Of a DNA stretch of 11,968 nucleotides, positions 1 through 7,368 are shown piece after piece; the first letter of the stretch is position 1, and each line of letters starts with the position of its first letter. The translations under genes were made by a program, and so were the position numbers. The notes beneath the pieces are model-generated. The model was not told the DNA's origin, searched no databases, and was given only the letters and a program-made list of their open reading frames with translations. Source of the stretch: Planctomycetota bacterium (lineage in GTDB: Bacteria > Planctomycetota > Planctomycetia > Pirellulales > Pirellulaceae); NCBI GenBank assembly GCA_026692885.1, contig JAPLNJ010001009.1, forward strand, positions 1-11,968. The letters run 5' to 3'.

Positions 1-125
1 AAATAACTTACCCAACCCGATGTAGGATGGTCTTCCCGTAAGACGGCCCTCCGAGGCCGTCCACTGCGTCCCGCAGGTTGGTTTACCAGACGGCCTCGGA
101 GGGCCGTCCTACGGGTAAGTTATTT
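1..125. repeat. Nested palindromic element A
   Basis: The ends are a perfect 13-bp inverted repeat, AAATAACTTACCC at 1-13 and its complement at 113-125. Inside it, 35-61 pairs with 89-115 over 27 bp with one mismatch; the core is ACGGCCTCGGAGGGCCGTC. The loop is about 27 nt. The element may extend left of the window. No coding capacity is evident, so it looks like a non-autonomous palindromic repeat. Any mobility is inferred, not seen. Confidence 0.8.
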
Positions 126-147
126 CCTGCCGCTCGCCTTGCGCGTA

Positions 148-329
148 AAGAATGGGAGTTAACGGTTCAACCTGGACGGGTCGCGAGACAAGGGGTCAGA
201 CGTACAGATTTCAGTTTTCGCGGACAGAAGGCTTTCCAGGTGGTTGGGCACAGGACCGCGAAAACTGAAATCTGTACGTCTGACCCCAGCCGGCGGTCCG
301 TCTATGCGAAACCGTAAAACCCCATTCTT
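148..329. repeat. Nested palindromic element B with 96-bp inner hairpin
   Basis: The inner part is a perfect 32-bp inverted repeat (192-223 against 256-287) around a 32-nt spacer. The arm starts GGGGTCAGACGTACAGATTT. An outer, shorter and imperfect inverted repeat brackets it: AAGAATGGG at 148-156 and its complement at 321-329, followed inward by AACGGTT against AACCGT-like sequence. The inner part is a sister of the palindrome at 5889-5984. It resembles REP-like single-strand hairpin elements mobilised in trans by IS200/RAYT-type enzymes, but no such enzyme is encoded here. Confidence 0.85.
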
Positions 330-458
330 GACACCGACAACCCCGAAAACCGTTTGTTACTAGCGGTGGACCAGGCCCGCAGCCTGAGAGCAAGAGCAGT
401 CGACCCGCGTCCATCGACCCACGAGGATTTGCTGGGCATCCTCCAAGCCGCCTTCTGA
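318..458 (+). pseudogene. Possible vestige of a coding 3' end
   Basis: The frame is open from just after TAA 315-317 to TGA 456-458, 46 codons, with no start codon of its own. The translation from about 330 looks protein-like, with the helical tract ENRLLLAVDQARSLRARA and a C-terminal HEDLLGILQAAF. It lies immediately after palindromic element B and about 110 nt before an intrinsic terminator. One reading is a gene whose upstream part was displaced or destroyed by the repeats. I do not recognise the family. The alternative is chance openness in GC-rich DNA. Confidence 0.25.
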
Positions 459-570
459 TTCTGATATCGCAGATCATTGGACACTTGGGATTGCTGTGGG
501 AGCGTGATAGCCGTGTTTTCGTCGATAGCTAATTGCGAAGAACACTGAAACACGGGAAGGAATCCGTCAT

Positions 571-594
571 CGACTTAACCATAAGTCGTTTTTT
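571..594 (+). terminator. Intrinsic terminator
   Basis: The stem CGACTTA (571-577) pairs perfectly with TAAGTCG (582-588) around the loop ACCA. Six T follow at 589-594. The AT-rich 7-bp stem with a U-tract is typical of a rho-independent terminator. It would end transcription of whatever lay upstream, in line with the coding vestige at 318-458. Confidence 0.6.
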
Positions 595-895
595 GTAATG
601 GACTTGCGGTAATTCTAGCGGTCTCGTTCTGGTCCGCATTGTGGCGATTCGAGCGGCCTTGAATCTGCCTTGTTCAGGGAACTTCTTGAACGCGGCCTGC
701 GTCGCAGAGAACTGGAGCAGGGCAGGAATGGCTTTTTCGCTAAAGCGAGCTGGCCGCGCCGCCAACATCGGCACGCACCGGACTTCAAGGACTGAGAGGG
801 ATGCACAAGGTATCGACTGATGATGGCAACATGATTGATGGCGGACCGCTTCCAATCCGAGCAGTCCGCGGGCAACCCTGGAAAAGAATTCGCAC
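595..895. other. Non-coding stretch upstream of the anti-sigma-like gene
   Basis: I find no convincing gene here. In one frame, 614-795 reads without interruption through a helical-looking run (LESALFRELLERGLRRREL), but no start or family is recognisable. A tiny 32-codon frame from ATG 801 ends in a TGA that overlaps the next gene's ATG (ATGA at 896-899). Such overlaps usually indicate coupling with an upstream sigma-factor gene, but this short peptide does not look like a sigma factor. Most likely this is leader and promoter sequence. Confidence 0.4.
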
Positions 896-2359
896 ATGAA
901 CCGGCAGGATCCATTCTCCGAAGAACTGCTCAGCGCCTACCTCGACGGCGAACTATCTGGCGACCAGCAACGCGAGGTCGAGCAGTGGTTAGCCAGCAGC
1001 GCCGAGTATCGTCAACTGCTGGACGACTTGCGCAGCCTGCAGGACCAGCTACGGCTGTTGCCGAAGTATCATCTGGGCGAAGATTTCGTCGAACGCGTGC
1101 TACGCGAAACGGAACGCCCGTCGCGGATCCCGGCTGTCGTGGAGCAGGGGAGCGATTTCTCGGACGAGTTGTTGAGCGCGTATTTGGACCACGAAGCCTC
1201 GGAGGAACAGCGGCGCCAAGTTGAAACCTGGCTGGCCGCCGGCGCTGATCACCAGCAGTTGTTCGACGATTTGCGTACGCTTCACGAGAGTCTACGAGCG
1301 CTGCCTGTCTATCAATTGGATGCAGGTTTTGCCGATCGCGTCTTGCGTGCCGCAGCCCTGCTTTCACTCGACGTTTCAGCCAACGATAGTGAACATCCCG
1401 CTCCCGCGGTTTCTGCAAGTCAGATCTCGCTTGGGGCACGCGGAGGCCTGCGGCGCCGGGTGCTGTGGGGAATTCTGGCTGTCTCCGCAGCCACGCTGCT
1501 GATCCTGCACCTGCCGTCCGGTCCTCTGGGGAAGGGCCGCGTCGATACCGAGCTCGCCCAGTTCAGTTCCCCGGAGAACCTTCCAGAGTCTGGCAAGCAG
1601 CCCGATCAGGAGAACTCGCGTCCAGAGACGGTGCCGGCCATGGCCCAGGGGAAGGACAACTTGGATGTTCCCGCCTCCGAGGCTTGGCAGTTCGTTGCGA
1701 TGCTGGCCCCGTCGCTACGGCAGAAGCTGCTGCTGGTGTACGAATTGTCGGTAACGCCGGAAGGCTTCGAGAACGCTGCGTTCGCCAATCTGCTGAAGCG
1801 GCAGAATCTCCGCTTCCGGCAGACCGTGGCCGTTGATCGCGAAGAACAGGCTGCGCTGCTCAAACGGCAGTTTCTCCAAGGTGTCCAAGCGGAGCGGGGC
1901 GATCAGCCGGACATGGACGAAATCAACTTGTTCATCGTCTCCTGTACGGGGCGCCAAGCCGATGCAATGTACTTCGACGTCATGAGTCGTCCGCCGGGAA
2001 TCGCTTCCTTCTGCCTCAATCTCACGTCGAAGGATGGTGGCCAGGAGGCCGAAGATGGCGTGTTGCGGCGATTGTGCGACGCGAATGCCAAGCCGTCAGA
2101 AGCCGCGGAGGCGGTCCAGTTGCTGGTCAACTTCGCCGTCCTCAGCCGGACGGCTCGCCAAGTGGGTGCTTTTGGCATCATGCGGGTCGAACCATCCCTG
2201 TTGAAACCCGACCCCCATGCATCGCCCGACGCCGCACAGGGGCCGCCGGCTCAGTTCGCCGGTGCACCTCTGGACCGCGACGCCTTCCGCTGCGAAATCC
2301 TCTTTGTGGTTCGCAATCTCAAACCACTGAGCAGCGAAAAAAAAAACGGTGACCAGTAG
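896..2359 (+). CDS. Anti-sigma-factor-like membrane protein with duplicated N-terminal domain
   Basis: The product is 487 aa and probably a single-pass inner-membrane regulator. Residues 7-70 and 88-151 are two copies of the same domain, both containing ELLSAYLD, with about 38 of 64 positions identical by eye. This layout matches the N-terminal sigma-binding domain of zf-HC2-type anti-sigma factors, but the usual HxxxCxxC zinc motif is missing and there is no cysteine before the membrane segment. One hydrophobic helix lies at about 189-206 after an RRR cluster, so the repeats face the cytoplasm and residues 210-487 are periplasmic. That region is unrecognised. The start is supported by GGAAAAGA about 9 nt upstream. 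No sigma-factor gene is adjacent within the window, so the partner is unknown. A run of ten A (2337-2346) lies just before the stop, and the same frame stays open for 39 more codons after it. Sigma binding is inferred from family resemblance only. Confidence 0.7.
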   Translation: MNRQDPFSEELLSAYLDGELSGDQQREVEQWLASSAEYRQLLDDLRSLQDQLRLLPKYHLGEDFVERVLRETERPSRIPAVVEQGSDFSDELLSAYLDHEASEEQRRQVETWLAAGADHQQLFDDLRTLHESLRALPVYQLDAGFADRVLRAAALLSLDVSANDSEHPAPAVSASQISLGARGGLRRRVLWGILAVSAATLLILHLPSGPLGKGRVDTELAQFSSPENLPESGKQPDQENSRPETVPAMAQGKDNLDVPASEAWQFVAMLAPSLRQKLLLVYELSVTPEGFENAAFANLLKRQNLRFRQTVAVDREEQAALLKRQFLQGVQAERGDQPDMDEINLFIVSCTGRQADAMYFDVMSRPPGIASFCLNLTSKDGGQEAEDGVLRRLCDANAKPSEAAEAVQLLVNFAVLSRTARQVGAFGIMRVEPSLLKPDPHASPDAAQGPPAQFAGAPLDRDAFRCEILFVVRNLKPLSSEKKNGDQ

Positions 2360-2503
2360 CCCCGACTGCGCGAGCGTGAATTGTCAGCCGCGCTGGTGCC
2401 GCCTGCGAAACCGTCTCTGGCCTTGCCTTCCGTGGCGGCGCTGATAAACGAGCTTGAGAGCAGTCCCGCCAACTCCTAACACCGCGGCGTCTCACCAAGT
2501 TCT

Positions 2504-2556
2504 CCCGACTCGCCGGCTGCCCGCCGCCTCCGGCGGCGGGCAGCCCGCGAGTCGGG
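2504..2556. repeat. Strong GC-rich hairpin after the anti-sigma-like gene
   Basis: The inner stem CTGCCCGCCGCC (2517-2528) pairs perfectly with 2532-2543 around a 3-nt loop. After a 4-nt internal loop, an outer stem CCCGACTCG (2504-2512) pairs with 2548-2556. It lies 145 nt after the stop at 2359. There is no T-run, so it is not a classical terminator. It may be a repeat unit or a 3'-end stabilising or attenuating structure. The remaining 2557-2711 holds a short CCGAC-TTAC-GTCGG dyad and otherwise nothing I can interpret. Confidence 0.7.
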
Positions 2557-2711
2557 CCGGTCGGATAGGGGGCTCCGGGTTAGGCACCGGGCGGGAACAC
2601 TCCCACCGACTTACGTCGGGAGCTTCTCGGGGGCGATCACGACACTGCGAGCATTTCGCAACGCTACGATCAAGGCCATTGGCCGAGCGCCGATGCAACG
2701 GTGAACCGCTG

Positions 2712-2882
2712 GCTTGATGCACCCACCCCTGTAAAGGTGCGATTCTCTGGGGAAACTGTAGCGTCGGGCCCTGTTGGAGTTCACGCTTTAGCGTGCCAAG
2801 CAGGCGATGCCCCCCGCACAAGACACGCTAAAGCGTGAACTCCAACGATATTAACACCTTTACAGGGGTGCTTGATGCACCC
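2712..2882. mobile_element. 145-bp MITE-like element with 13-bp flanking direct repeats
   Basis: A 13-bp direct repeat, GCTTGATGCACCC, lies at 2712-2724 and 2870-2882. Exactly abutting it inside are 15-bp terminal inverted repeats, ACCCCTGTAAAGGTG at 2725-2739 and the complement at 2855-2869. Inside these is a second, perfect 23-bp inverted repeat at 2773-2795 and 2824-2846 with core GGAGTTCACGCTTTAGCGTG. The direct repeats look like a target-site duplication. The right copy touches the stop codon of the minus-strand transglutaminase-like gene, and 2866-2882 can fold into a GGGTGC-loop-GCACCC hairpin. The element contains no ORF, so any movement would need a transposase supplied in trans. Confidence 0.75.
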
Positions 2883-4489
2883 TACTGCGAGGAGACGACT
2901 TCTAGTTCGAGCCGCCGGATGACTTGCGCGACGGGCAACAGGTCTCCGTAGGCATTGGCGCGGCTCATATTCGTGGAAGTCAGCTTTAGGTGGGCCGCGC
3001 CAATCCCTCCCAGCCCCAGCGTCGCATCCAACGGAATCCAGCGACTCCCGATCCAGGCTTCGGTCCACATGTGATAGGCGAAAGCCTGCTCCGGCGCGTA
3101 GTAGACCAGCCCCACCGCGACGCGCGCCGGGATCTTGCGAGCCCGGCACAGGGCGGCCAGCAGCATCGCGTGTTCCGTGCAGTCGCCTTCCAGGGTCTTG
3201 GCGACTTCGGCAGCCGTAGCCATGGCTGTGGAGTAGTTCTTCAGACGAATCTTTTGCTTGACATAAGCCTCCAGGGCGCAGGCCAGCGTCCAGGGGTCCG
3301 TCTCGTCTGGAGATGGCTCCCGAGCCAGTTGTACAACCAGCGGATCATCGCTTTGGATCATCGGTGAAGACGCCGTGTCCGCTGCAGTGGGGTGATCGCG
3401 ATCGTCGGCCGCGGGCGATTCCGCCTGGCCCGGGCGGATGGCCTGGACCGTGATTTCCGCAGTGCGGTCGTCGATTCGCCGCACACTTTGTGTAGGACCT
3501 TCGGCAAACAAGGCGTGGATATCGCCGTCCTTCAGCCGCGCCCGATAGACAACCCGCCGGGTGCGATGCGGACGATCGAGAGGCCGGTCGATTCTGACCA
3601 GCGAGGCTTCGCCCAAATCGAAGCCGGACTCGGCGTTGACGCCGAGAGCGACGTCGCGCGTCGTCAGAAACGCCTCCAACCCCAACTGCAGGTCACAGGT
3701 CTTCCAGGCCTCGCCGGTTTCGTCCGTCCAGAGAATCGACTTCAGCTGCGTCTTCCCGACTACGGTCGTCACATCGATTCTCAGGAGTTGCCGCGTTTCG
3801 GAGAGCAGCTTGGTCGCCTCGTAGCCGCCCGCTTCCAGGCGGATTTCACCCACCTGCAGAATTACTGGGAGCGGCGCCTGCAGACGGCGCTGTTCGCGAG
3901 GCTTCATGGGCTGGCGGCGCAACGACTGCCGATCCGCAAAAAAACCGCCCCAGTCAGGATTCCACGCAATGCGGTCGGCTTGCTGCTTGCCTTCGGCGGT
4001 GGTTTCGATGAGTAACTGACCAGCGTGATAGCGGCCTTCCGTGACGACAACTCCAGGTCCCATCTGGATCTCGCTGCGAAACTCAAGCACTTGGCCCTCG
4101 CGGGTTTCGAGGCTGACGAGCTTCGTCCGTACCTCGGTCTTGTTGCCGAATCTGCGTACTGTAAGTTGATCGTCGGATGAGTAGCGAATCTGCTGCCGAC
4201 CGGCGGTCTCGAGCGGCTCGATCGTGGTGTGTATGTAACCGACTTTGGCGCCGTTCACATAACACGCCAGCCACAGTTCCTCCGCGGCGTGCTGCGTGGT
4301 GGGAGTGTCCTGCGGCGCTGCGGGTTCCGCGGCCCGAGCCGCCGCCGGTGCCGTGGCGGTGGGGTGCGAGTCGGAACTTGAGCAGCCGGCGCCCAGCGAC
4401 AAACAGAGGCCCAGCGCCAACCGCCACGAGGCCAAGATCCAGACGCGGAAAGACGCCACGATCGATGGTTGGCAATGGTTGGAACGCAT
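2882..4489 (-). CDS. Transglutaminase-like protein with lipoprotein-type signal
   Basis: The product is 535 aa. The C-terminal part is a transglutaminase-like core (PF01841 type) with the catalytic triad readable: Cys437 in GDCTEHA, His473 in YHMWTEAW and Asp488 in PLDATLG. The N-terminus has a hydrophobic segment, WILASWRLALGLCLSL, ending in GAGC with a possible lipidated Cys36. An Ala/Pro-rich linker and roughly 350 residues of beta-rich sequence follow, so it likely works outside the cytoplasmic membrane. ATG 4489 is chosen because AGGA lies 9 nt upstream; a TTG-initiated extension to 4516 would add nine residues before the signal. Microbial members act as proteases, amidases or crosslinking enzymes, and the substrate cannot be told here. 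The gene stands alone. It ends exactly at the direct repeat of the 2712-2882 element, which may shape its 3' end. Confidence 0.85.
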   Translation of the reverse strand: MRSNHCQPSIVASFRVWILASWRLALGLCLSLGAGCSSSDSHPTATAPAAARAAEPAAPQDTPTTQHAAEELWLACYVNGAKVGYIHTTIEPLETAGRQQIRYSSDDQLTVRRFGNKTEVRTKLVSLETREGQVLEFRSEIQMGPGVVVTEGRYHAGQLLIETTAEGKQQADRIAWNPDWGGFFADRQSLRRQPMKPREQRRLQAPLPVILQVGEIRLEAGGYEATKLLSETRQLLRIDVTTVVGKTQLKSILWTDETGEAWKTCDLQLGLEAFLTTRDVALGVNAESGFDLGEASLVRIDRPLDRPHRTRRVVYRARLKDGDIHALFAEGPTQSVRRIDDRTAEITVQAIRPGQAESPAADDRDHPTAADTASSPMIQSDDPLVVQLAREPSPDETDPWTLACALEAYVKQKIRLKNYSTAMATAAEVAKTLEGDCTEHAMLLAALCRARKIPARVAVGLVYYAPEQAFAYHMWTEAWIGSRWIPLDATLGLGGIGAAHLKLTSTNMSRANAYGDLLPVAQVIRRLELEVVSSQ

Positions 4490-4573
4490 GGGGCGACATC
4501 CTACAGAGTGGCCCAAGCCGCTGCGCGGTCAGGCAATCCCAAGAAACATGCGAGGCCGGGGGCAGGCTACACT

Positions 4574-4667
4574 AGCCCGACGCGCCAGCGAGGATGGCAA
4601 CGACAGCGTCCCGCCAGGAATTTGAGGTGCAGCCACTTAATTCCCACCCTCGCTTGCGATTCGGGCT
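4574..4667. repeat. Imperfect inverted repeat in the divergent intergenic region
   Basis: AGCCCGACGCGCCAGCGAGG at 4574-4593 pairs imperfectly with 4648-4667. Just inside or beyond each arm is TGGCAACGACA (4595-4605), matched by a near-complement at 4670-4680, so the second pair crosses the first rather than nesting in it. It lies between the divergent starts of the transglutaminase-like gene and the gene at 5050. The rest of 4490-5049 shows no gene. Confidence 0.5.
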
Positions 4668-5049
4668 CGTGTCGCTGCCAACCGCGGCCAATATACCAAA
4701 CCTTACACGAGGCGGGCGAGGCAGATCTTCGCCGATCAGGAAACTTCCCCGAACCTGCAGCGGGCGCAGCCGTCCTGGCTCAATCCGGCGGCCGGCAGCT
4801 CCTGCACGCCGGTCCGCAGACATTCCAGTGCTAGACTTCTCCAGCAACCGACGCATGGCCCCGCTCAGACCTCGCCCGACCTGGTCATCCTTGCCGAATT
4901 TGCCGATTGGACGACGGATCTCCCCGGGGAGGAAAAAGGGCTAAAACGGCCGCGGACGGCGCAAAGTTTGACCTACAGTTGGAGTGACTGAGCGGCGAAC
5001 GCAACAACAAACCCCACACCATGTTTCGAAAAGAGACCTGAGGATGAAG

Positions 5050-5751
5050 ATGGGCTTCCTGAAACGATTCTTCATGAATGTCCTGCACGAAGACGGCCAG
5101 GATTCGTGCAAGCACAACGGCAGCAGTTTTGAACACCTGACAGACGAGGAACTGGATGCTCACCTGGGGGTGTCCAAGTACGGGGACTTCCGCCTGACCG
5201 ACGCCGTCCGTCCCTCGTACGACCTGCAAGTCCGACCCGCACAAGGCTACCGCCATGACGCCTATCGTGATCAGACGGTTGGCGACGGCGTTCCGGTGCT
5301 GATGGCCGCCGCTTCGCGTGAGAATCTGTTCGATCTCTTCATGGATGTGCTCGATCCGCTGGGGAGCGAGGTGGACGTCGTGTTGGAGACGAGCCATCAC
5401 GAACGCCGGGGGCGACATCAAGATCTGCACCGGGAAAGCATCGACTTGCCGGTGCTGAAGAGCATTCTCTGGGATTTCGAGGAACTGTTGCTGAATGATG
5501 GCTGCACGGGCATTGCCGTTTTGAATCCTGCGATCCCCCAGGAAGTCCAGTTTGACGAGCACAAGCTGCTGATTATCTACGGTGATCCGTTGACCCCCTT
5601 CGAGGAACTCTTCCAGGCCTGCCATGTGCCTTGTCAGGACGATCTGAAGTTCATCACCGAGGCCGAACACGTACATTCCTCGACCGACGAATTCTGCCGC
5701 GCGTTCGAACAACTCAAGCTGCGTTTGGGGATCGACGAAGCGCTAGACTAA
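5050..5751 (+). CDS. Unrecognised cytoplasmic protein, 233 aa
   Basis: I do not recognise a family. From ATG 5050 the product is 233 aa, acidic overall, with no signal peptide and no membrane helix. It begins with a basic amphipathic stretch (MGFLKRFFMNVLH). A conserved-looking centre reads YDLQVRPAQGYRHDAYRDQ, then comes LFDLFMDVLDPLGSEVDVVLETSHH, and a mixed alpha/beta C-terminal half contains LLIIYGDPLTPFEELF and FITEAEHVHSSTDEF. It has three cysteines in the second half. ATG 5050 is preferred because GAGG ends 6 nt upstream; ATG 5044 is too close to that site, and the GTG at 4984 has no good site. The frame is coding-like throughout and ends 22 nt before a strong terminator, so this is probably a single-gene unit. 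It may be a lineage-restricted protein; no function is proposed. Confidence 0.85.
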   Translation: MGFLKRFFMNVLHEDGQDSCKHNGSSFEHLTDEELDAHLGVSKYGDFRLTDAVRPSYDLQVRPAQGYRHDAYRDQTVGDGVPVLMAAASRENLFDLFMDVLDPLGSEVDVVLETSHHERRGRHQDLHRESIDLPVLKSILWDFEELLLNDGCTGIAVLNPAIPQEVQFDEHKLLIIYGDPLTPFEELFQACHVPCQDDLKFITEAEHVHSSTDEFCRAFEQLKLRLGIDEALD

Positions 5752-5773
5752 GAGGCAGGGGCACACCGTGCGC

Positions 5774-5799
5774 AGCCGAGCTTTCGCTCGGCTTTTTTT
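5774..5799 (+). terminator. Intrinsic terminator of the 5050-5751 gene
   Basis: AGCCGAGC (5774-5781) pairs perfectly with GCTCGGCT (5786-5793) around TTTC. A run of seven T follows at 5793-5799. It starts 22 nt after the TAA of the preceding gene, which marks the end of that transcript. Confidence 0.93.
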
Positions 5800-5846
5800 G
5801 TTGAATGACGACGAGGTCTCGACACGTATACCTGCCAAGCTCCCTC

Positions 5847-6025
5847 TATTGAGTCCTGCGTTGATAATGGAATGACGCACTGAGGGGCGGGCTCAGACGT
5901 ACAGAATTCAAAATTGGCGGAGCTACGTTTTCGCCTTCGGAGAGCGACCTACCCGCCAATTTTGAATTCTGTACGTCGGAGCCCTACATAGTTCTCGCTT
6001 TCCATTCGCAGCCTAGGACTCAATA
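5847..6025. repeat. Compound palindrome: TATTGAGTCCT outer ends with 96-bp inner hairpin
   Basis: The outer 24-bp ends (5847-5870 and 6002-6025) begin TATTGAGTCCT and are imperfect complements. They match the ends of the element at 9121-9267 in about 20 of 24 positions. Inside is a 32-bp inverted repeat, 5889-5920 against 5953-5984, with one mismatch and a 32-nt spacer; the arm begins GGGCTCAGACGTACAGAATT. The spacer itself can fold through TCGC-CT-TCGG-AG-A-GCGA, which presents a UUCG tetraloop. The inner part is a relative of 192-287. It contains no gene. Confidence 0.85.
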
Positions 6026-6030
6026 AGAGA

Positions 6031-6054
6031 TCCTTCCTCCTTCCTCCTTCCTCC
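6031..6054. repeat. TCCTTCC heptamer tandem repeat
   Basis: TCCTTCC occurs three times in tandem at 6031-6051, followed by TCC, giving 24 uninterrupted pyrimidines. It begins six bases after the palindrome at 5847-6025 and 145 nt before ruvB. It may be a slippage-prone microsatellite. No regulatory role can be shown. Confidence 0.8.
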
Positions 6055-6198
6055 TGTTGCTGCTATTCTGTGGACTTGCTGGGATGGCGTCCGTGTCGGC
6101 GCGGGATACCGTTTGGCGGAGTTTGGCATGCGTCGACAGTTCGCTGTGCCGAGGGTCCAGACCAAGCCTGGGGTGGCTTGCGGAAAACAGTCGCGTTC

Positions 6199-7239
6199 AT
6201 GGTGCGTGAAACAATTCTGCAAAACGACGATGCCAGCGCTGCGGAGGGAGACGAAGACCGCGACCTGCGTCCCCAACGGATGTCGGACATGGTCGGGCAA
6301 CGCGACGTCTACGAACGGCTGTTGATTGCCGTCGACGCGGCCCGCAAACGCGACGAACCCCTGGGGCACATCCTGTTCGACGGCCCGCCGGGACTAGGCA
6401 AGACGACGTTCGCCCTCTGTATCCCGCGGAAGTTAGGCGTCAGCGTGCAGCTGGCCAGCGGCCCAGGGCTGAGGGCTCCCAAAGACCTGATCCCGTATCT
6501 GACGAACGCCGAGGAACGCTCGGTGCTGTTCATCGACGAAATCCATCGCTTGCCGGCCGCCGTCGAGGAGTACCTGTACACGGCGATGGAAGATTTTCGC
6601 ATCGACATCGTGCTGGGTGAGGGCGTCAATGCGCGGACCCACAACCTCTGGCTCAAGCCGTTCACGCTGATCGGCGCCACGACCCGCGCCGGGATGCTGT
6701 CGGGGCCGCTCCGAGACCGCTTCCAACTCCGCGAGCATCTGGGGTTCTACTCGGTCGAGGAGTTAACCGAGATTATCCGCCGAAACGCCCGCAAGCTCAC
6801 TGCGCCGATCGAAGAAGACGCGGCGCGGGAGATTGCCACCCGCAGTCGCAGTACGCCGCGCGTGGCCAACCACCGTTTGCGCTGGGTGCGTGATTATGCC
6901 GATAGTAAGGCGGGCGGACAGATCACGCTGGCGGTCGCTCGTGCCGCCTTGAAGATGGCCGAAATCGACACGTTGGGACTCGGCAAGCTCGATCGCCGCT
7001 ACCTGGAGACGCTGATTCGCGTGTTCAGTGGCGGTCCGGCGGGCATTGAGGCGATTGCCCACACGATGAACACGTCGAGCGACACGCTGGAGGACGAAGT
7101 CGAGCCGTTTCTGCTCCGTAGTGAACTTGTCGTCCGCACGCCGCGCGGCCGCATCGTCACGGCCAAGGCTTACGAACACCTGCAACTCAAGGCCCGCAAA
7201 GACGACGACGCGGACTCCCAGAAGCGACTGTTTGAGTGA
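6199..7239 (+). CDS. ruvB: Holliday junction branch-migration ATPase RuvB
   Basis: The product is 346 aa, the normal RuvB length. RuvB is the hexameric AAA+ motor that, with RuvA, drives branch migration of Holliday junctions in recombinational repair. Visible motifs are Walker A GPPGLGKTT (62-70), Walker B LFIDEIH (110-116), sensor 1 GATTRAG (159-165), an arginine-finger region LRDRF with Arg174, the sensor-2 stretch STPRVANHRLR (218-228) and the C-terminal winged-helix signature RTPRGR (313-318). The start at ATG 6199 gives family length. A GTG at 6070 would add 43 residues unlike RuvB (WRPCRRGIPFGG) and is rejected. The ribosome site is weak. ruvA and ruvC are not adjacent, so the gene is not in the classical ruvAB arrangement. 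It converges on the fucosidase gene 129 nt downstream, with no clear terminator between. Confidence 0.96.
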   Translation: MVRETILQNDDASAAEGDEDRDLRPQRMSDMVGQRDVYERLLIAVDAARKRDEPLGHILFDGPPGLGKTTFALCIPRKLGVSVQLASGPGLRAPKDLIPYLTNAEERSVLFIDEIHRLPAAVEEYLYTAMEDFRIDIVLGEGVNARTHNLWLKPFTLIGATTRAGMLSGPLRDRFQLREHLGFYSVEELTEIIRRNARKLTAPIEEDAAREIATRSRSTPRVANHRLRWVRDYADSKAGGQITLAVARAALKMAEIDTLGLGKLDRRYLETLIRVFSGGPAGIEAIAHTMNTSSDTLEDEVEPFLLRSELVVRTPRGRIVTAKAYEHLQLKARKDDDADSQKRLFE

Positions 7240-7368
7240 ACTGTCGAGGAGACGTCTTCCGGAACCGCCGCGCTGCTGAAGCGGGCCAGCAGCCGTGCGG
7301 TCCTACTTCCCAGGAGACCAGCGGTGGCAGATAGCTTCGCTGGCCGGCTGAGCGACGACGCCGTCAGC

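Noticed and set aside
801..899. 32-codon gene overlapping the anti-sigma-like start
   Set aside because: It is too short, does not resemble a sigma factor, and GAGAGGG before its ATG is not enough on its own.
2504..2556. Rho-independent terminator after the anti-sigma-like gene
   Set aside because: The hairpin is strong but no T-run follows on either strand, so I list it as a hairpin only.
3392..4015. 207-codon open frame on the plus strand
   Set aside because: It is antisense to the transglutaminase-like gene and shows no recognisable domain.
4968..4979. Promoter for the 5050 gene (TTGACC and TACAGT)
   Set aside because: The two boxes directly abut, far too close to act as a -35/-10 pair.
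6070..6198. N-terminal extension of RuvB from a GTG
   Set aside because: It is unlike RuvB, and ATG 6199 gives exactly the family length.
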